Assembly: GCA_011390345.1 (NCBI GenBank) | Contig: JAABSP010000014.1 | Location: 16,361 to 80,360 of the forward strand | From: Desulfobacteraceae bacterium | GTDB taxonomy: Bacteria > Desulfobacterota > Desulfobacteria > Desulfobacterales > JAABSP01 | Length of the DNA: 64,000 nt | Direction: 5' to 3' | Shown: one piece after another, positions 16,942-25,801 of the stretch | How the letters are laid out: each line of letters starts with the position of its first letter | Numbering within the stretch: position 1 is the first letter of the stretch | The notes under the pieces: generated by a model | Told to the model about the DNA's origin: nothing | Database searches by the model: none | What the model saw: the letters and a program-made list of their open reading frames with translations, nothing else | Program-made: the position numbers and the translations under genes

Positions 16942-18225
16942 ATGACCGAGTATGCAACCCTGACATTGGAAGGCAAGACCTATCAGCTCCCAGTCATCAC
17001 CGGAACCGAAGGGGAGAAGGCGATCGATATATCCAAGCTCCGGCAGGATACCGGCTATATCACGATGGATATCGGATTCGCCAACACCGGAAGCTGCAAG
17101 AGCGACATCACCTTCATGGACGGCGAGAAGGGCGTCCTACGGTACCGCGGGATTCCCATCGAGCAGCTTGCGGAACACTCCAGCTTCAGGGAGGTCACCT
17201 ATCTGCTCATCAACGGGGATCTGCCCACCAAGAAGCAGCTCAACCGCTTCTCCGTACTCCTGAACGACCAATCCCTGGTGCATGAGGACATGCAGCTCTT
17301 CTTCCAGCACTATCCCCGGCTCTCCCATCCCATGGGCATCCTCTCCTCGATGGTGACCGCGCTAAAGGGCTTCTACCCGTATCTGGAGGATCTGGAAGAG
17401 GAGGTAAACATCACAGTGACGCGCCTCATCTCCAAGATCCGTACCCTGGCGGCCATGTCCTACAAGATATCCCTGGGCCACAAGGTGGTCTACCCCCGGC
17501 CCGATCTCACCTACTGCGAGAACTTTTTGAACATGATGTTCGATTCTCCGGTGCGGCCTTACAAGATCGAGCGGGAGGTGGTCAAGGCGCTCAGCATCTT
17601 TCTGATCCTGCATGCGGACCATGAGCAGAACTGCTCCACGTCGGCTGTCCGGGTGGTCGGCAGCGGAAGGGTCAACCTCTATGCCGCGATCTCGGCCGGA
17701 ATCGCGGCCCTCTGGGGACGGCTCCACGGCGGCGCGAACCAGGCCGTGATCGAGATGCTGGAGGGGATACTGAAGGAGGGGCTTACCGTTGAAAAGGTGG
17801 TTGAAAAGGCCAAGGACAAGAACGATCCGTTCCGGCTAATGGGGTTCGGCCACCGGGTCTACAAGACCTACGACCCGAGGGCCAAGATCATGAAGGCCAT
17901 GTGCGACCGGCTGCTGGCAAAGCTCCACATCGACGATCCGCTTCTCGACATCGCCAATGAGCTGGAGGAGATCGCGCTCAGCGACGACTACTTCATCGAG
18001 AAGAACCTCTACCCCAACATCGATTTCTACAGCGGGATCGTGCTGCGGGCCATCGGCATCCCCACCAATATGTTCACGGTGATGTTTGCCATCGGAAGGC
18101 TGCCGGGCTGGATCTCCCAGTGGCGGGAGAGTGTGGATGATCCTGAATGGCGGATCAGCCGGCCCCGACAGATCTACATCGGGCCAACAGAACGGAACTA
18201 TCTCCCCGTCGAGGAGAGGAGATAA
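16942..18225 (+). CDS. gltA: Citrate synthase
   Basis: Condenses acetyl-CoA and oxaloacetate into citrate. 427 residues of the hexameric, proteobacterial type II form. The catalytic residues are visible: His in LHADHEQN, His in MGFGHRVYKTYDPRA, and Asp in the PNIDFYSGI block. The ATG has GAAAGGA upstream. It stands alone after the molybdoenzyme gene; aconitase lies 26 kb away. The family in this phylum may be of Si or Re type; this is clearly the Si type. Confidence 0.96.
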   Translation: MTEYATLTLEGKTYQLPVITGTEGEKAIDISKLRQDTGYITMDIGFANTGSCKSDITFMDGEKGVLRYRGIPIEQLAEHSSFREVTYLLINGDLPTKKQLNRFSVLLNDQSLVHEDMQLFFQHYPRLSHPMGILSSMVTALKGFYPYLEDLEEEVNITVTRLISKIRTLAAMSYKISLGHKVVYPRPDLTYCENFLNMMFDSPVRPYKIEREVVKALSIFLILHADHEQNCSTSAVRVVGSGRVNLYAAISAGIAALWGRLHGGANQAVIEMLEGILKEGLTVEKVVEKAKDKNDPFRLMGFGHRVYKTYDPRAKIMKAMCDRLLAKLHIDDPLLDIANELEEIALSDDYFIEKNLYPNIDFYSGIVLRAIGIPTNMFTVMFAIGRLPGWISQWRESVDDPEWRISRPRQIYIGPTERNYLPVEERR

Positions 18226-18244
18226 AAGTAAAAAGCCGGATCAG

Positions 18245-18664
18245 TTACGGGCTGCCGCAACAGCAGCATTGCCGGATTGTTTCCAGAAGCTCGTCCGACG
18301 GGGCGTCCTTGGCCACATAACCGACCGCGCCGGCCTTCTCCATCGCGGCGGCCACATCCTGGTCATTGTGCATGGAGAGGCCGATCACCTTGATCTCCGG
18401 ACATTTTTTGGAGAGAATCCGGGTGGCTTCGATGCCGTTCATCACCGGCATGTTCACATCCATGACCACCACATGGGGCCGAAGCTTTTCCGCCAGTTCA
18501 ACGGCCTGGGAGCCGTCCTCCGCATCCCCCACCAGCTCCATATCCTCCTCATACCGGAAGATGCCGCAGAGCCCCTCCCGAAGGATTTTATGATCATCCA
18601 CCAGAAGCACTCGGATGGGGATATTGTTTCGAATATCAATATCAGTCATAAGATACCTGTTCAT
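18245..18664 (-). CDS. Stand-alone response regulator receiver protein with Cys-rich tail
   Basis: 139 residues from the ATG at 18664 (an ATG at 18649 is also possible). It is a single REC domain resembling those of NarL/FixJ regulators: acidic pair Asp23-Asp24 (LLVDDHKILREGL), phosphoacceptor Asp69 (VVVMDVNMPVMNG), Ser97 and Lys119. The DNA-binding helix-turn-helix expected after it is absent. Instead the protein stops after four consecutive cysteines (133-136). No histidine kinase is nearby. It may signal by protein contact, or be a truncated regulator. Confidence 0.82.
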   Translation of the reverse strand: MNRYLMTDIDIRNNIPIRVLLVDDHKILREGLCGIFRYEEDMELVGDAEDGSQAVELAEKLRPHVVVMDVNMPVMNGIEATRILSKKCPEIKVIGLSMHNDQDVAAAMEKAGAVGYVAKDAPSDELLETIRQCCCCGSP

Positions 18665-18850
18665 AACGATTCTTCTGCTCCGCAAGGTTTCGATCTTAAT
18701 TCGATCTTCATTCTCCTGCTATTGTAAACAGAATGGGCTGCTGTTGCCAAGAGTTTCTTTGAAACCATTTGAAATGATTTGGCTTCCAGTTTTTGATGCA
18801 GAGGGGAAGCCGCGCGGACCGGTTTGAGGGAGAGAAGAGAAATCTGGGGA

Positions 18851-20257
18851 TCAGTGGATCATGATCCGCTTGAGAAATCCGTTGCTGCCGAGGGCCTTTC
18901 CCGTTCCCAATGCCACGGTGCATAAGGGGTTATCCGAGACCACGAAGGGGAGTCCGCTTTCGGCCTCCAGTAGCTTGTCCAGGTTCTTCAGGAGTGCGCC
19001 GCCGCCCGTGAGGACGATCCCCCGGTTTACAATGTCGCCGGCCAGCTCGGCCGGGGTCCGTTCCAGTATCCCCTTGACCGCCTCCACAATTGCATTGAGC
19101 TGATCCGATATGGCCTCCCGGATCTCCCGGTAGTCCACCGTCAGAACCTTTGGAATCCCGGTGACGATGTGGCTTCCCTGGAAATCGAAGGTGAGGTCTT
19201 TGTCCGGGTCCGGCCGGGCATCTCCGATCGCCTTTTTGATCTCCTCTGCGGTCTGTTCCCCGATGATGAGGTTGTATCGCTTCTTGATATAGGCGATAAT
19301 CGCCTCGTCCATCCGATCCCCGGCCACTCGCAGGGAGCGGCTGCAGACCACCCCGGCCAGGGAGATCACCGCAACTTCGGTGGTGCCGCCGCCGATGTCC
19401 ACCACCATGCTGCAGAGGGGCTCGGAGATGGGCAGATCCGCGCCGATCGCGGCCGCCATCGGCTCTTCGATGAGAAAGACGCTTTTGGCCCCGGCCCGCT
19501 GTGCGGATTCGATCACGGCCCTGCGTTCCACCTGGGTGATGCCCGAAGGAACCGCCACCACCACTTTGGGACGAAACCGGACAAAAGTCCGGAACTCCAT
19601 GGCCCTGAGGATGAAGTACCGGAGCATGGCCTCGGACGCGTCAAAATCTGCAATGACCCCGTCCCGGATGGGGCGGATCGCGGTGACATTTTCCGGTGTC
19701 CTGCCCACCATCTTCTTGGCCTCAAGTCCTACGGCCAGAATCTTCTTATCTCCGTTCCGGTTGATGTGGATGGCCACCACCGACGGTTCATTGATGACGA
19801 TCCCCTTCCCCTTCATATAGACCAGGGTATTTGCAGTTCCCAGATCGATGGCCATATCATTGGAGAAAAATTCCGTAAGCCGGCCCATCCATGTTTTGGA
19901 ATGGCCGTTGGAGGAGGGACAGGGCAGAAAGAAAACACCTTTACCTTTACCGTTGCCGTTGCCGTTACCATTCCCATTCCCGCTCTCCTTGGGAATTCGG
20001 TTCAGCCGCAGATAGCATTCGTTGCAAACGGTGTTATCATGGTATTTGAAAAAGGGTTCGAGTCTGCCCAAGGACTGTTCACAGTTGCCGCAGGTCCGGA
20101 AGGATACCTTAGATTGCGGTCTTTTCGATTCGTGAAGCGATTTTTGGACGAAGAACCGATCGCTGCACTTGCGACACCGCGCATACGCACCCGAATCCGG
20201 TATCTTTTCATCGGCCAATCTATAGCCGGTTTTGCAATTGGGACATTGGATTCGCAT
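18851..20257 (-). CDS. mreB: MreB/actin-like protein with N-terminal double zinc ribbon
   Basis: 468 residues. Residues 1-32 form a zinc ribbon (CPNC at 5-8, CRKC at 28-31) of the type found at the N terminus of many delta-proteobacterial proteins. Residues 56-81 form a second CxxC...CxxC pair. A Gly-Asn/Gly-Lys linker (92-107) leads to a complete MreB domain (about 114-468: [49 protein letters not shown]). MreB polymers guide side-wall synthesis at the membrane. The fused start is well supported by AGAGGAG six bases before the ATG, and the frame is continuous. No mreC or mreD follows. This may be a second MreB with its own regulation. Confidence 0.92.
   Translation of the reverse strand: MRIQCPNCKTGYRLADEKIPDSGAYARCRKCSDRFFVQKSLHESKRPQSKVSFRTCGNCEQSLGRLEPFFKYHDNTVCNECYLRLNRIPKESGNGNGNGNGNGKGKGVFFLPCPSSNGHSKTWMGRLTEFFSNDMAIDLGTANTLVYMKGKGIVINEPSVVAIHINRNGDKKILAVGLEAKKMVGRTPENVTAIRPIRDGVIADFDASEAMLRYFILRAMEFRTFVRFRPKVVVAVPSGITQVERRAVIESAQRAGAKSVFLIEEPMAAAIGADLPISEPLCSMVVDIGGGTTEVAVISLAGVVCSRSLRVAGDRMDEAIIAYIKKRYNLIIGEQTAEEIKKAIGDARPDPDKDLTFDFQGSHIVTGIPKVLTVDYREIREAISDQLNAIVEAVKGILERTPAELAGDIVNRGIVLTGGGALLKNLDKLLEAESGLPFVVSDNPLCTVALGTGKALGSNGFLKRIMIH
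19939..19986 (-). repeat. Hexanucleotide tandem repeat coding the MreB-fusion linker
   Basis: About seven six-base units of the form GGNAAN on the minus strand encode (Gly-Asn)5(Gly-Lys)2. Such repeats change length by slippage without shifting the frame. Confidence 0.8.
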
Positions 20258-20512
20258 GCTCTCAACTCCTCTTTGAGCTTTCTGGAAACAGAAAATTTCC
20301 CCTTCTCCCCCAGGATCATCACTGATGAACCCGGATTCTATAGTTACATGGCTCTACTAGAAATACAATGGGGAAGGGCTTGTATTCAGCGGTAGAGATA
20401 TCCTACTTGGATCTGATCTTTCGAATAAAACAGGCCAGGCTGTGGGGAGATAGTCCGAGGGAATAAAGAAGAGTCAGAGGCCGATGCTCTTAAGAACCGA
20501 ATTCCCTGGGAT

Positions 20513-20659
20513 CTATTGAAGAATCTCCCCTTGACAATCGCGGTCAACGACAATAATCTGAAGTTTTTCACCCGCGCCGATTTCCATCAGATGGGCCAGT
20601 GTCCCATTGATGGTCTCGGCCTCTTTATAAATAGGGATGAATCTCTTTACAAACCGGAA
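20513..20659 (-). pseudogene. Remnant of a family 2 glycosyltransferase N terminus
   Basis: The minus strand reads RFIPIYKEAETINGTLAHL, then KLQIIVVDRDCQGE and a stop. This matches the start of GT-A glycosyltransferases (IPxYNEAExI...L, then IIVVDgds.D), but only about 45 residues exist and the catalytic part is missing. It fills the gap before the nucleoside-recognition gene; the rest of 20258-20680 shows no gene. Confidence 0.6.
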
Positions 20660-20680
20660 TGGACGGAAAACATTATTCTT

Positions 20681-21643
20681 ATGTCGGATTTTAAAGAAAA
20701 GTTCAAAACCGGAATCTTCAGCGGGGCTCAAAAGGGCATCGCCGGCTTTATCTGGATGATCGAGATCCTTGTGCCCGTCTCCTTTCTCACGGTTCTCATC
20801 GAATGGAGCGGGCTGCTGTCCCATATGGAATTTCTGCTGCAGCCCCTGATGGGCCTGCTCTACCTGCCCCCTGCGGCCGCGCTGCCGATCATCGTGGGGA
20901 TGCTCACCGGCATCTACGGCGGGATTGCCGCGATGGCCGTTCTCCCCTTTACCGTGGATCAGATGACGCTGATCGCGATCTTCATCCTCATCTCCCACAA
21001 CCTGATCCAGGAGGGGGTGATTCAGGGCAAGTCCGGGCTCCATCCGGCAAAGGCCACTCTCTTTCGCCTGGCAGCGTCCGTGATCACGGTTGTTGCCGCG
21101 GCCCAGTTCCTCGAATCGACATCGGAGATGAACGCAGCCGGTGCTGCATACGGTTCAGGGGCCGAGCCTCTGGTGGCGGTGCTATGGGCATGGCTTGTCG
21201 AAATGTTGAAGCTTAGCTTGAAGATCTTTGCCATCATCATGGGCCTCATGATTCTGATGGGGCTGATGAAGAGCTTCAACATGATTCTTTATCTGGTCCG
21301 GCTATTCAATCCGGTTCTAAAAGCCCTGGGCCTGAACGGAAGGGTCGGCATCCTCTGGCTCACGGCCGTGGTCTTCGGCATCGCATACGGCGGCGCGGTG
21401 ATCGTGGAGGAGGCAAAAGCCGGAAACCTGACCCCGGAAGAGCTGAAGCGGCTTCATCTCTCCATCGGCATCAACCACTCGATGGTGGAGGACCCGGCGC
21501 TCTTTCTCCCCCTGGGGTTGAGCGCTTTCTGGCTCTGGATTCCCCGGCTCATCACCGCAGTGGTTGCGGTTCATCTTCTGACACTTTATGCACGATTTCG
21601 GGAGCGGCAGGAGCAGAAGCATTCTGAAATTCAGCCATCCTGA
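20681..21643 (+). CDS. Nucleoside-recognition (Gate) domain membrane protein
   Basis: 320-residue integral membrane protein of the nucleoside-recognition/SpmA-SpmB-like family, with about eight hydrophobic segments and two related halves (GFIWMIEILVPVSFLTVLIEW; LIEWSGLL...LPIIVGMLTGIYGGIAAM). The start is taken as the ATG of MSDFKEKFKTG; the longer frame to 20516 runs through the antisense of a glycosyltransferase remnant. The transported substrate is unknown; family names come from nucleoside transporters and spore maturation proteins, and neither role is shown here. Confidence 0.78.
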   Translation: MSDFKEKFKTGIFSGAQKGIAGFIWMIEILVPVSFLTVLIEWSGLLSHMEFLLQPLMGLLYLPPAAALPIIVGMLTGIYGGIAAMAVLPFTVDQMTLIAIFILISHNLIQEGVIQGKSGLHPAKATLFRLAASVITVVAAAQFLESTSEMNAAGAAYGSGAEPLVAVLWAWLVEMLKLSLKIFAIIMGLMILMGLMKSFNMILYLVRLFNPVLKALGLNGRVGILWLTAVVFGIAYGGAVIVEEAKAGNLTPEELKRLHLSIGINHSMVEDPALFLPLGLSAFWLWIPRLITAVVAVHLLTLYARFRERQEQKHSEIQPS

Positions 21644-21706
21644 AGATGATTCGGAGAAGAACCTGGAATGAATCCGGAAGGGTGCTTTTTGAATTGCGGC
21701 TGAAAC

Positions 21707-22399
21707 CTAAAGCAGAAGGGCAGAACAAAGGGTGTCGATCTCTTTTGAAACCGACACTTTAACGATCCGGGCATGAAGATCTCCGTAATCCGGGGCCGAG
21801 GGCGAAATGGCCCGGTGAACGAGCTTCTGGACCTCATCATAGGTCCCAAACGGAAGGCGCAAGAATTGGAATAGGCGCTGGGTATATCGGTCCACAACAA
21901 AGACGGGGCGGGAAAAGGCATAGCAGAGGATAGAATCCGCGGTTTCGGGCCCCACACCCTTCAGATCGAGAAGGTATCTCCGGAGGGCATCAGTCGGCAT
22001 CGGCCGAAGTGCTTGTATCCCCCCGGCCTCTATGATCTTTTGGGAGATGCCGGCAAGGCGAATCGACTTCTGATTGAAATATCCCGAAGGCCGGATCGCC
22101 CCTCGGAGCCTCTCTCCTCCTTCTGCGACGGTTTGGATCTCCAGAAGCTCTTCGGAGATCAGATTGGCGATGGCCTTCTCCACATTCTTCCAGGCGGTGT
22201 TCTGGGTCAGTATCGAACCGACGATAATTTCAAATGCCTCCCGATCCGATACCGCCCTCCCCTCTTCTCCGGGCCGGTATATCGGAACGGTTTCGCCTTG
22301 GGGCGTTGTGGGCCACCAGCCCTGGGAGCCGTACATGGCCAGTAGCTGCCGGTCCATTTCTGAAACAATGGCTTTGAAAGAGGCCAGTGAATCGGGCAT
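21707..22399 (-). CDS. Endonuclease III-like DNA glycosylase (HhH-GPD), lacking Fe-S cluster
   Basis: 230 residues with the helix-hairpin-helix and catalytic block LLDLKGVGPETADSILCYAF...VVDRYTQRLF, including the catalytic Asp of the HhH-GPD superfamily. It would remove damaged bases in base-excision repair. The usual C-terminal C-x6-C-x2-C-x5-C cluster of endonuclease III is absent: the protein ends IDTLCSALLL with one Cys, and other frames past the stop do not restore it. The start overlaps the stop of the COG3014 gene (TGATG), so translation is probably coupled. Confidence 0.82.
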   Translation of the reverse strand: MPDSLASFKAIVSEMDRQLLAMYGSQGWWPTTPQGETVPIYRPGEEGRAVSDREAFEIIVGSILTQNTAWKNVEKAIANLISEELLEIQTVAEGGERLRGAIRPSGYFNQKSIRLAGISQKIIEAGGIQALRPMPTDALRRYLLDLKGVGPETADSILCYAFSRPVFVVDRYTQRLFQFLRLPFGTYDEVQKLVHRAISPSAPDYGDLHARIVKVSVSKEIDTLCSALLL

Positions 22400-23631
22400 C
22401 AGTACGAGACCCGGAGGGATCGATAGACCCTTGCTCCGGGATGGATGCGGATATCGTCAAAGGTGAGGGTCTGAGATACCCCCCCTTGAATCCGCACCTG
22501 AACCGTATGGGCTCCCGGAGATATCCGAAACCTCACCAGCTTTAGCGCGCCCGGCAGGGTCTCCCAGCCCCTGGTGTCCGGCTCCTCCATCAGGAACAGG
22601 ACAGTTCTGACCAGTGCCACTACCACATCATCGTTTTTCCGTCCCACGGCCTGAGCCACGGCCTCCTTGATCGCAGCCCGGGCGCTCTCCTTGGCCATGA
22701 GGAGCGTTGCCCGCTCTTCCAATGCAGATTTGGAGACCGAGGAGACATCGGTCGTAATCACCGTGCCGACCAGAGGCTCTGTTCCGGAAGCAGCCATCAC
22801 CTGGACATGGGGGACCAACCGATTTTTGTATTGCGGGAAGGAGACCCGGATAGAGGGCGGCAGCACGATATTCCCCGGGATCTTCACCGGACCGCTGCCC
22901 ACCCCCACGAACATGACCAGCTCTCCGTCCTTTGGGGAGAATTCCCAGCCCTGCGGAAGTATTTTCCGGTATTTCGCGGCTTCATCTTTGAATCCGAGGA
23001 TCAGCGCCAGCCGATAGAGATCCGGAGCCGCGGGGACCGGATTCGGCATAAGCTCGGCCAGTTTTTTGTATTCGATATACGCGTCGCTGTAGAGACCGAG
23101 GTTTTCATAGCAGAGGGCAGCCAGAGCCCGGGTGTAATAATCCCCCTTCAGGGCATCGGAATGCTCCCGCATCCGCCTCAGCGCCAGCTTTGCCTCCACC
23201 AGCGCATCCTCATATTTGTAGAGGAGCAGGTAGTTCATCATAAGATAGGAATGCACCCAGAGCCGCTCGCTGTATTCGCCCTTGTATTCGGTGACCCATT
23301 CATTGATGACCATGGAACCGGTCTGCTGGCTGACGCTCACCTTCTCCTGCTCTTCCATGAGCCGGGATGCCTTCAGCAGTGCCTTGATGCTCTCCTCATA
23401 CCGGCCTGCGCGGTGGTAGATCAGCCCCTTTTCCATGAGGAACAGGAGCCGGTCCCGGCGGGAGCCATCGTCGCTTTCCAGTGTCGCGGCCGCTTCATCC
23501 ACCCGGTTCCGGTAGAAATCCGTTCTGGCCTGGCGCAGTGCCCCGGCCGTGCATCCGGAAAAGAAAACCAGCAGCAGCGCGGCCCCGATCAGAGGCCGCA
23601 GGGAGGCAAAGGAAAACAAGTTCGTTACCAT
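22399..23631 (-). CDS. COG3014-family lipoprotein with TPR-like repeats
   Basis: 410-residue predicted lipoprotein (lipobox FFSGC). The N-terminal half is helical with TPR-like units (LIYHRAGRYEESIKALLKA; YENLGLYSDAYIEYKKLAEL), and the C-terminal half is the conserved COG3014 region (VGVGSGPVKIP...ERATLLMAKESARAAIKEAVA). The function is unestablished. It overlaps lpoB by seven bases. In several proteobacteria these two genes occur together, suggesting a shared role at the peptidoglycan/outer membrane. Confidence 0.82.
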   Translation of the reverse strand: MVTNLFSFASLRPLIGAALLLVFFSGCTAGALRQARTDFYRNRVDEAAATLESDDGSRRDRLLFLMEKGLIYHRAGRYEESIKALLKASRLMEEQEKVSVSQQTGSMVINEWVTEYKGEYSERLWVHSYLMMNYLLLYKYEDALVEAKLALRRMREHSDALKGDYYTRALAALCYENLGLYSDAYIEYKKLAELMPNPVPAAPDLYRLALILGFKDEAAKYRKILPQGWEFSPKDGELVMFVGVGSGPVKIPGNIVLPPSIRVSFPQYKNRLVPHVQVMAASGTEPLVGTVITTDVSSVSKSALEERATLLMAKESARAAIKEAVAQAVGRKNDDVVVALVRTVLFLMEEPDTRGWETLPGALKLVRFRISPGAHTVQVRIQGGVSQTLTFDDIRIHPGARVYRSLRVSY

Positions 23632-24239
23632 CCGATGATCGGTTTGGAAGCCTCTCTGGCCAGATCGACGCTGTGGGTCCAGTCGATCAGGCCCGTCTCC
23701 ACATCCGTCAACTGCAGATTGAGGCTGTAGTAGTTCATCTTCTTCTTTTTCAGCCGGATGCCCTTGGGTTCCTCCTTCTCGATGGATCGGAGGGTGCCGC
23801 TCAGGATATATTTCGCGCCGGACTGCTTGGCCTGTTTGATCTGATCCCGGGCCACCATGCCGCTGTTTCGCTGATAATCCAGCTCCTGCGCGATATTGCC
23901 CCGCTGGGCCTCGTTCAGGAACCGGAAGATTCCGCCATTGATCAGCCGTCCCCGAATGTCGTCGCTGATGCCGGTGGTGTCGATATGCTCCGAGGTCCGG
24001 TTGGCAATGGGGTAGACAATGGCCACGGGACGATACCCATCCCCGCTGTTCCGGTATCGGGCGATAAGCGGCTCCACCAGCCCGTCAACGATCACTTTTT
24101 TGTCGGAAAAATCATAGGCCTCGTCATAGTGGATCTCCTCTTCCGTGGAGATGTTTCTGGTGGTGGTGGAACAGCCGGCTGTGATAAAGAGCCCGGTTAC
24201 AAGCAGGATGAGCATTGCGGCATGGAAGGGTTTTCGCAT
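23625..24239 (-). CDS. lpoB: LpoB-like penicillin-binding protein activator lipoprotein
   Basis: 204 residues with lipobox ITAGC and the LpoB core: VAIVYPIANRTSEHIDTTGI, FRFLNEAQRGNIAQELDYQ, SGAKYILSGTLRSI and LQLTDVETGLIDWTHS. In E. coli LpoB reaches from the outer membrane to stimulate PBP1B; that role is inferred here from family only. AAAAAGGAGACATCCG precedes the ATG. It is the first gene of an overlapping three-gene unit. Confidence 0.9.
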   Translation of the reverse strand: MRKPFHAAMLILLVTGLFITAGCSTTTRNISTEEEIHYDEAYDFSDKKVIVDGLVEPLIARYRNSGDGYRPVAIVYPIANRTSEHIDTTGISDDIRGRLINGGIFRFLNEAQRGNIAQELDYQRNSGMVARDQIKQAKQSGAKYILSGTLRSIEKEEPKGIRLKKKKMNYYSLNLQLTDVETGLIDWTHSVDLAREASKPIIGW

Positions 24240-24313
24240 CGGATGTCTCCTTTTTGATAAGGTTTCTCATGAAGATTTTTATACCACCGGTTCGGGGTCT
24301 TTTGCAATCTCTT

Positions 24314-24344
24314 AAAGATAAAGACAGCTTTATTAAAAGCCGTC
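24314..24344 (-). terminator. Probable terminator after hypB
   Basis: On the minus strand the nine-pair stem GACGGCTTT/AAAGCTGTC (one G-U pair) has a four-base loop and is followed by TTTATCTTT. It lies about 190 bases past the hypB stop. The remaining 24240-24534 gap has no recognisable gene. Confidence 0.5.
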
Positions 24345-24534
24345 CCCTAGACCTAACCTGAAGAGAATCAGACGTTTCAATCCCCCTGTCGTTTACCGGA
24401 CCGCGCTGAAAAGCGCTGGAGAAAAGAAAGAATTTTGTCTTATCGGGGGGCGGGAACAGGAGTGGGATCTCCTGTCGAAGAAGCGGATGGGATCGGTTGA
24501 GCCGAAGGAGCTGGAGGATCGGTCCTTGGGCGAA

Positions 24535-25206
24535 TCAGCCCCGGGATCTTTTACGCGTCACCTGCTCTTTGAGCCATCCGATCCAAGGGTCGATCCCCTC
24601 TCCGGTCTTTGCCGAAAGCTGAAAGACCGGCATCTCCGGATGGACCTGACCCATATATCCGACCGCAGCCCCGACATCGTAATCGAGATAGGGAAGCAGA
24701 TCAGTCTTGTTGAGGATAGCCGCGTCACAGACCCGGAACATAACCGGGTATTTGGCCGGCTTGTCCTCCCCCTCGGTGACGCTCAAGACCACTGCCCGGG
24801 CATCCTCGCCGATGTCGAACTCCGCGGGGCAGACCAGGTTGCCGATATTCTCCACGATCAAAAGGTCGATATCTTCAAGATCGATATCATCTGCGGCCGC
24901 AGCGATCACATGGGCCGCGAGATGGCAGTCCCCGCCGAACTGATCCGTATTGACCTGCACCACGGGCGCGCCCGACACCGCAAGCCGGTCAGCATCATTG
25001 GAGGTGCAGACATCTCCCACGATCACCGCGCACTTCAGATCCGGCGCAAGCTGCACCAAGGTCTTCTCCAGCAGCGTCGTCTTCCCGGAGCCCGGGGAAC
25101 TCATCAGGTTCAGCACAAAGACCTTCTCTTGGGAAAACCGATCCCGATTCCGCCCTGCCAGGGTCTTGTTCACATCGAGCACATTCCGGACAACCTTGAT
25201 TTCCAT
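24535..25206 (-). CDS. hypB: Hydrogenase nickel incorporation GTPase HypB
   Basis: GTPase that, with HypA, loads nickel into [NiFe]-hydrogenases. 223 residues from the ATG of MEIKVVRNVL (a GTG at 25221 overlapping the hypA stop is an alternative). P-loop GSGKTTLLEK, switch region VQVNTDQFGGDCHL with the metal-binding Cys/His, LLIVENIGNLVCPAEFDIG and the guanine motif NKTDLL are all present. The N-terminal His-rich nickel-storage stretch of some homologues is absent. No hydrogenase gene is in the window. Confidence 0.95.
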   Translation of the reverse strand: MEIKVVRNVLDVNKTLAGRNRDRFSQEKVFVLNLMSSPGSGKTTLLEKTLVQLAPDLKCAVIVGDVCTSNDADRLAVSGAPVVQVNTDQFGGDCHLAAHVIAAAADDIDLEDIDLLIVENIGNLVCPAEFDIGEDARAVVLSVTEGEDKPAKYPVMFRVCDAAILNKTDLLPYLDYDVGAAVGYMGQVHPEMPVFQLSAKTGEGIDPWIGWLKEQVTRKRSRG

Positions 25207-25217
25207 CTCTTCTTCTC

Positions 25218-25571
25218 TCACTCCTCGTCTTCGATCTCTATGGAGGTGATCTCCAGCTCTCTGCCCGACAACATTTTAACCGAGCCGCTTTCACAGGAAG
25301 GGCAGGTAAAAACAGGCGCATCCAGTCTCCACTGAAGGCCGCAGCCTTCGCACTTCGCAGTCACCGGAACCTCTTGGATGGAGAGTTCGGCCCCGGCAAG
25401 AACGGTCTCTTTGGCGATAATTTCAAAGCAGAAGCGAAGGCTTGACGGAACCACCGCAGCAAGCTTTCCCACCTTCAGGTTGACCCGCTCGATTTTTACC
25501 CCCGCCATCTCCGAGGGAACGGACTCCAGCGCGATATTCATCACCTGCATGGCAATGCCCATTTCATGCAT
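25218..25571 (-). CDS. hypA: Hydrogenase maturation nickel metallochaperone HypA
   Basis: 117 residues beginning MHEMGIAMQV, with the nickel-binding His2 motif, and a zinc site from two CxxC pairs (AKCEGCGLQW and FTCPSCESG). The ATG at 25571 replaces a longer frame to 25718 that runs through a simple repeat. It lies just upstream of hypB and close enough for coupled translation. Confidence 0.94.
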   Translation of the reverse strand: MHEMGIAMQVMNIALESVPSEMAGVKIERVNLKVGKLAAVVPSSLRFCFEIIAKETVLAGAELSIQEVPVTAKCEGCGLQWRLDAPVFTCPSCESGSVKMLSGRELEITSIEIEDEE

Positions 25572-25642
25572 AATACCGTTGTCCTTTCCCCGGTTCCAAG
25601 GCGTTTTTACGGAATCAAAATCCCACTGAAAAGGGACAAAGA

Positions 25643-25675
25643 AATGGACGGAGTGGACAGAATGGACGGAGTGGA
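25643..25675 (+). repeat. Short tandem repeat upstream of hypA
   Basis: AATGGACGGAGTGGA occurs twice (25643-25657 and 25661-25675), about 70 bases upstream of the hypA ATG on the opposite strand reading. A looser set of GGACC/GGTCC words continues to 25800. Confidence 0.6.
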
Positions 25676-25801
25676 GGCGAAAACCCCAAGACCTTTGCCG
25701 TGGGATCTTCATTTCCAAAATTCACCTTAATCTTAATAAGGCCCCCGTCCATCCCGGGTCCACTTGGTCCTTTATCTCTTTTATGTCCCTTGGGTCCTTT
25801 T

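Noticed and set aside
20516..20680. N-terminal extension of the nucleoside-recognition protein
   Set aside because: This stretch is antisense to a glycosyltransferase remnant and does not look like membrane protein sequence; the ATG at 20681 fits the family.
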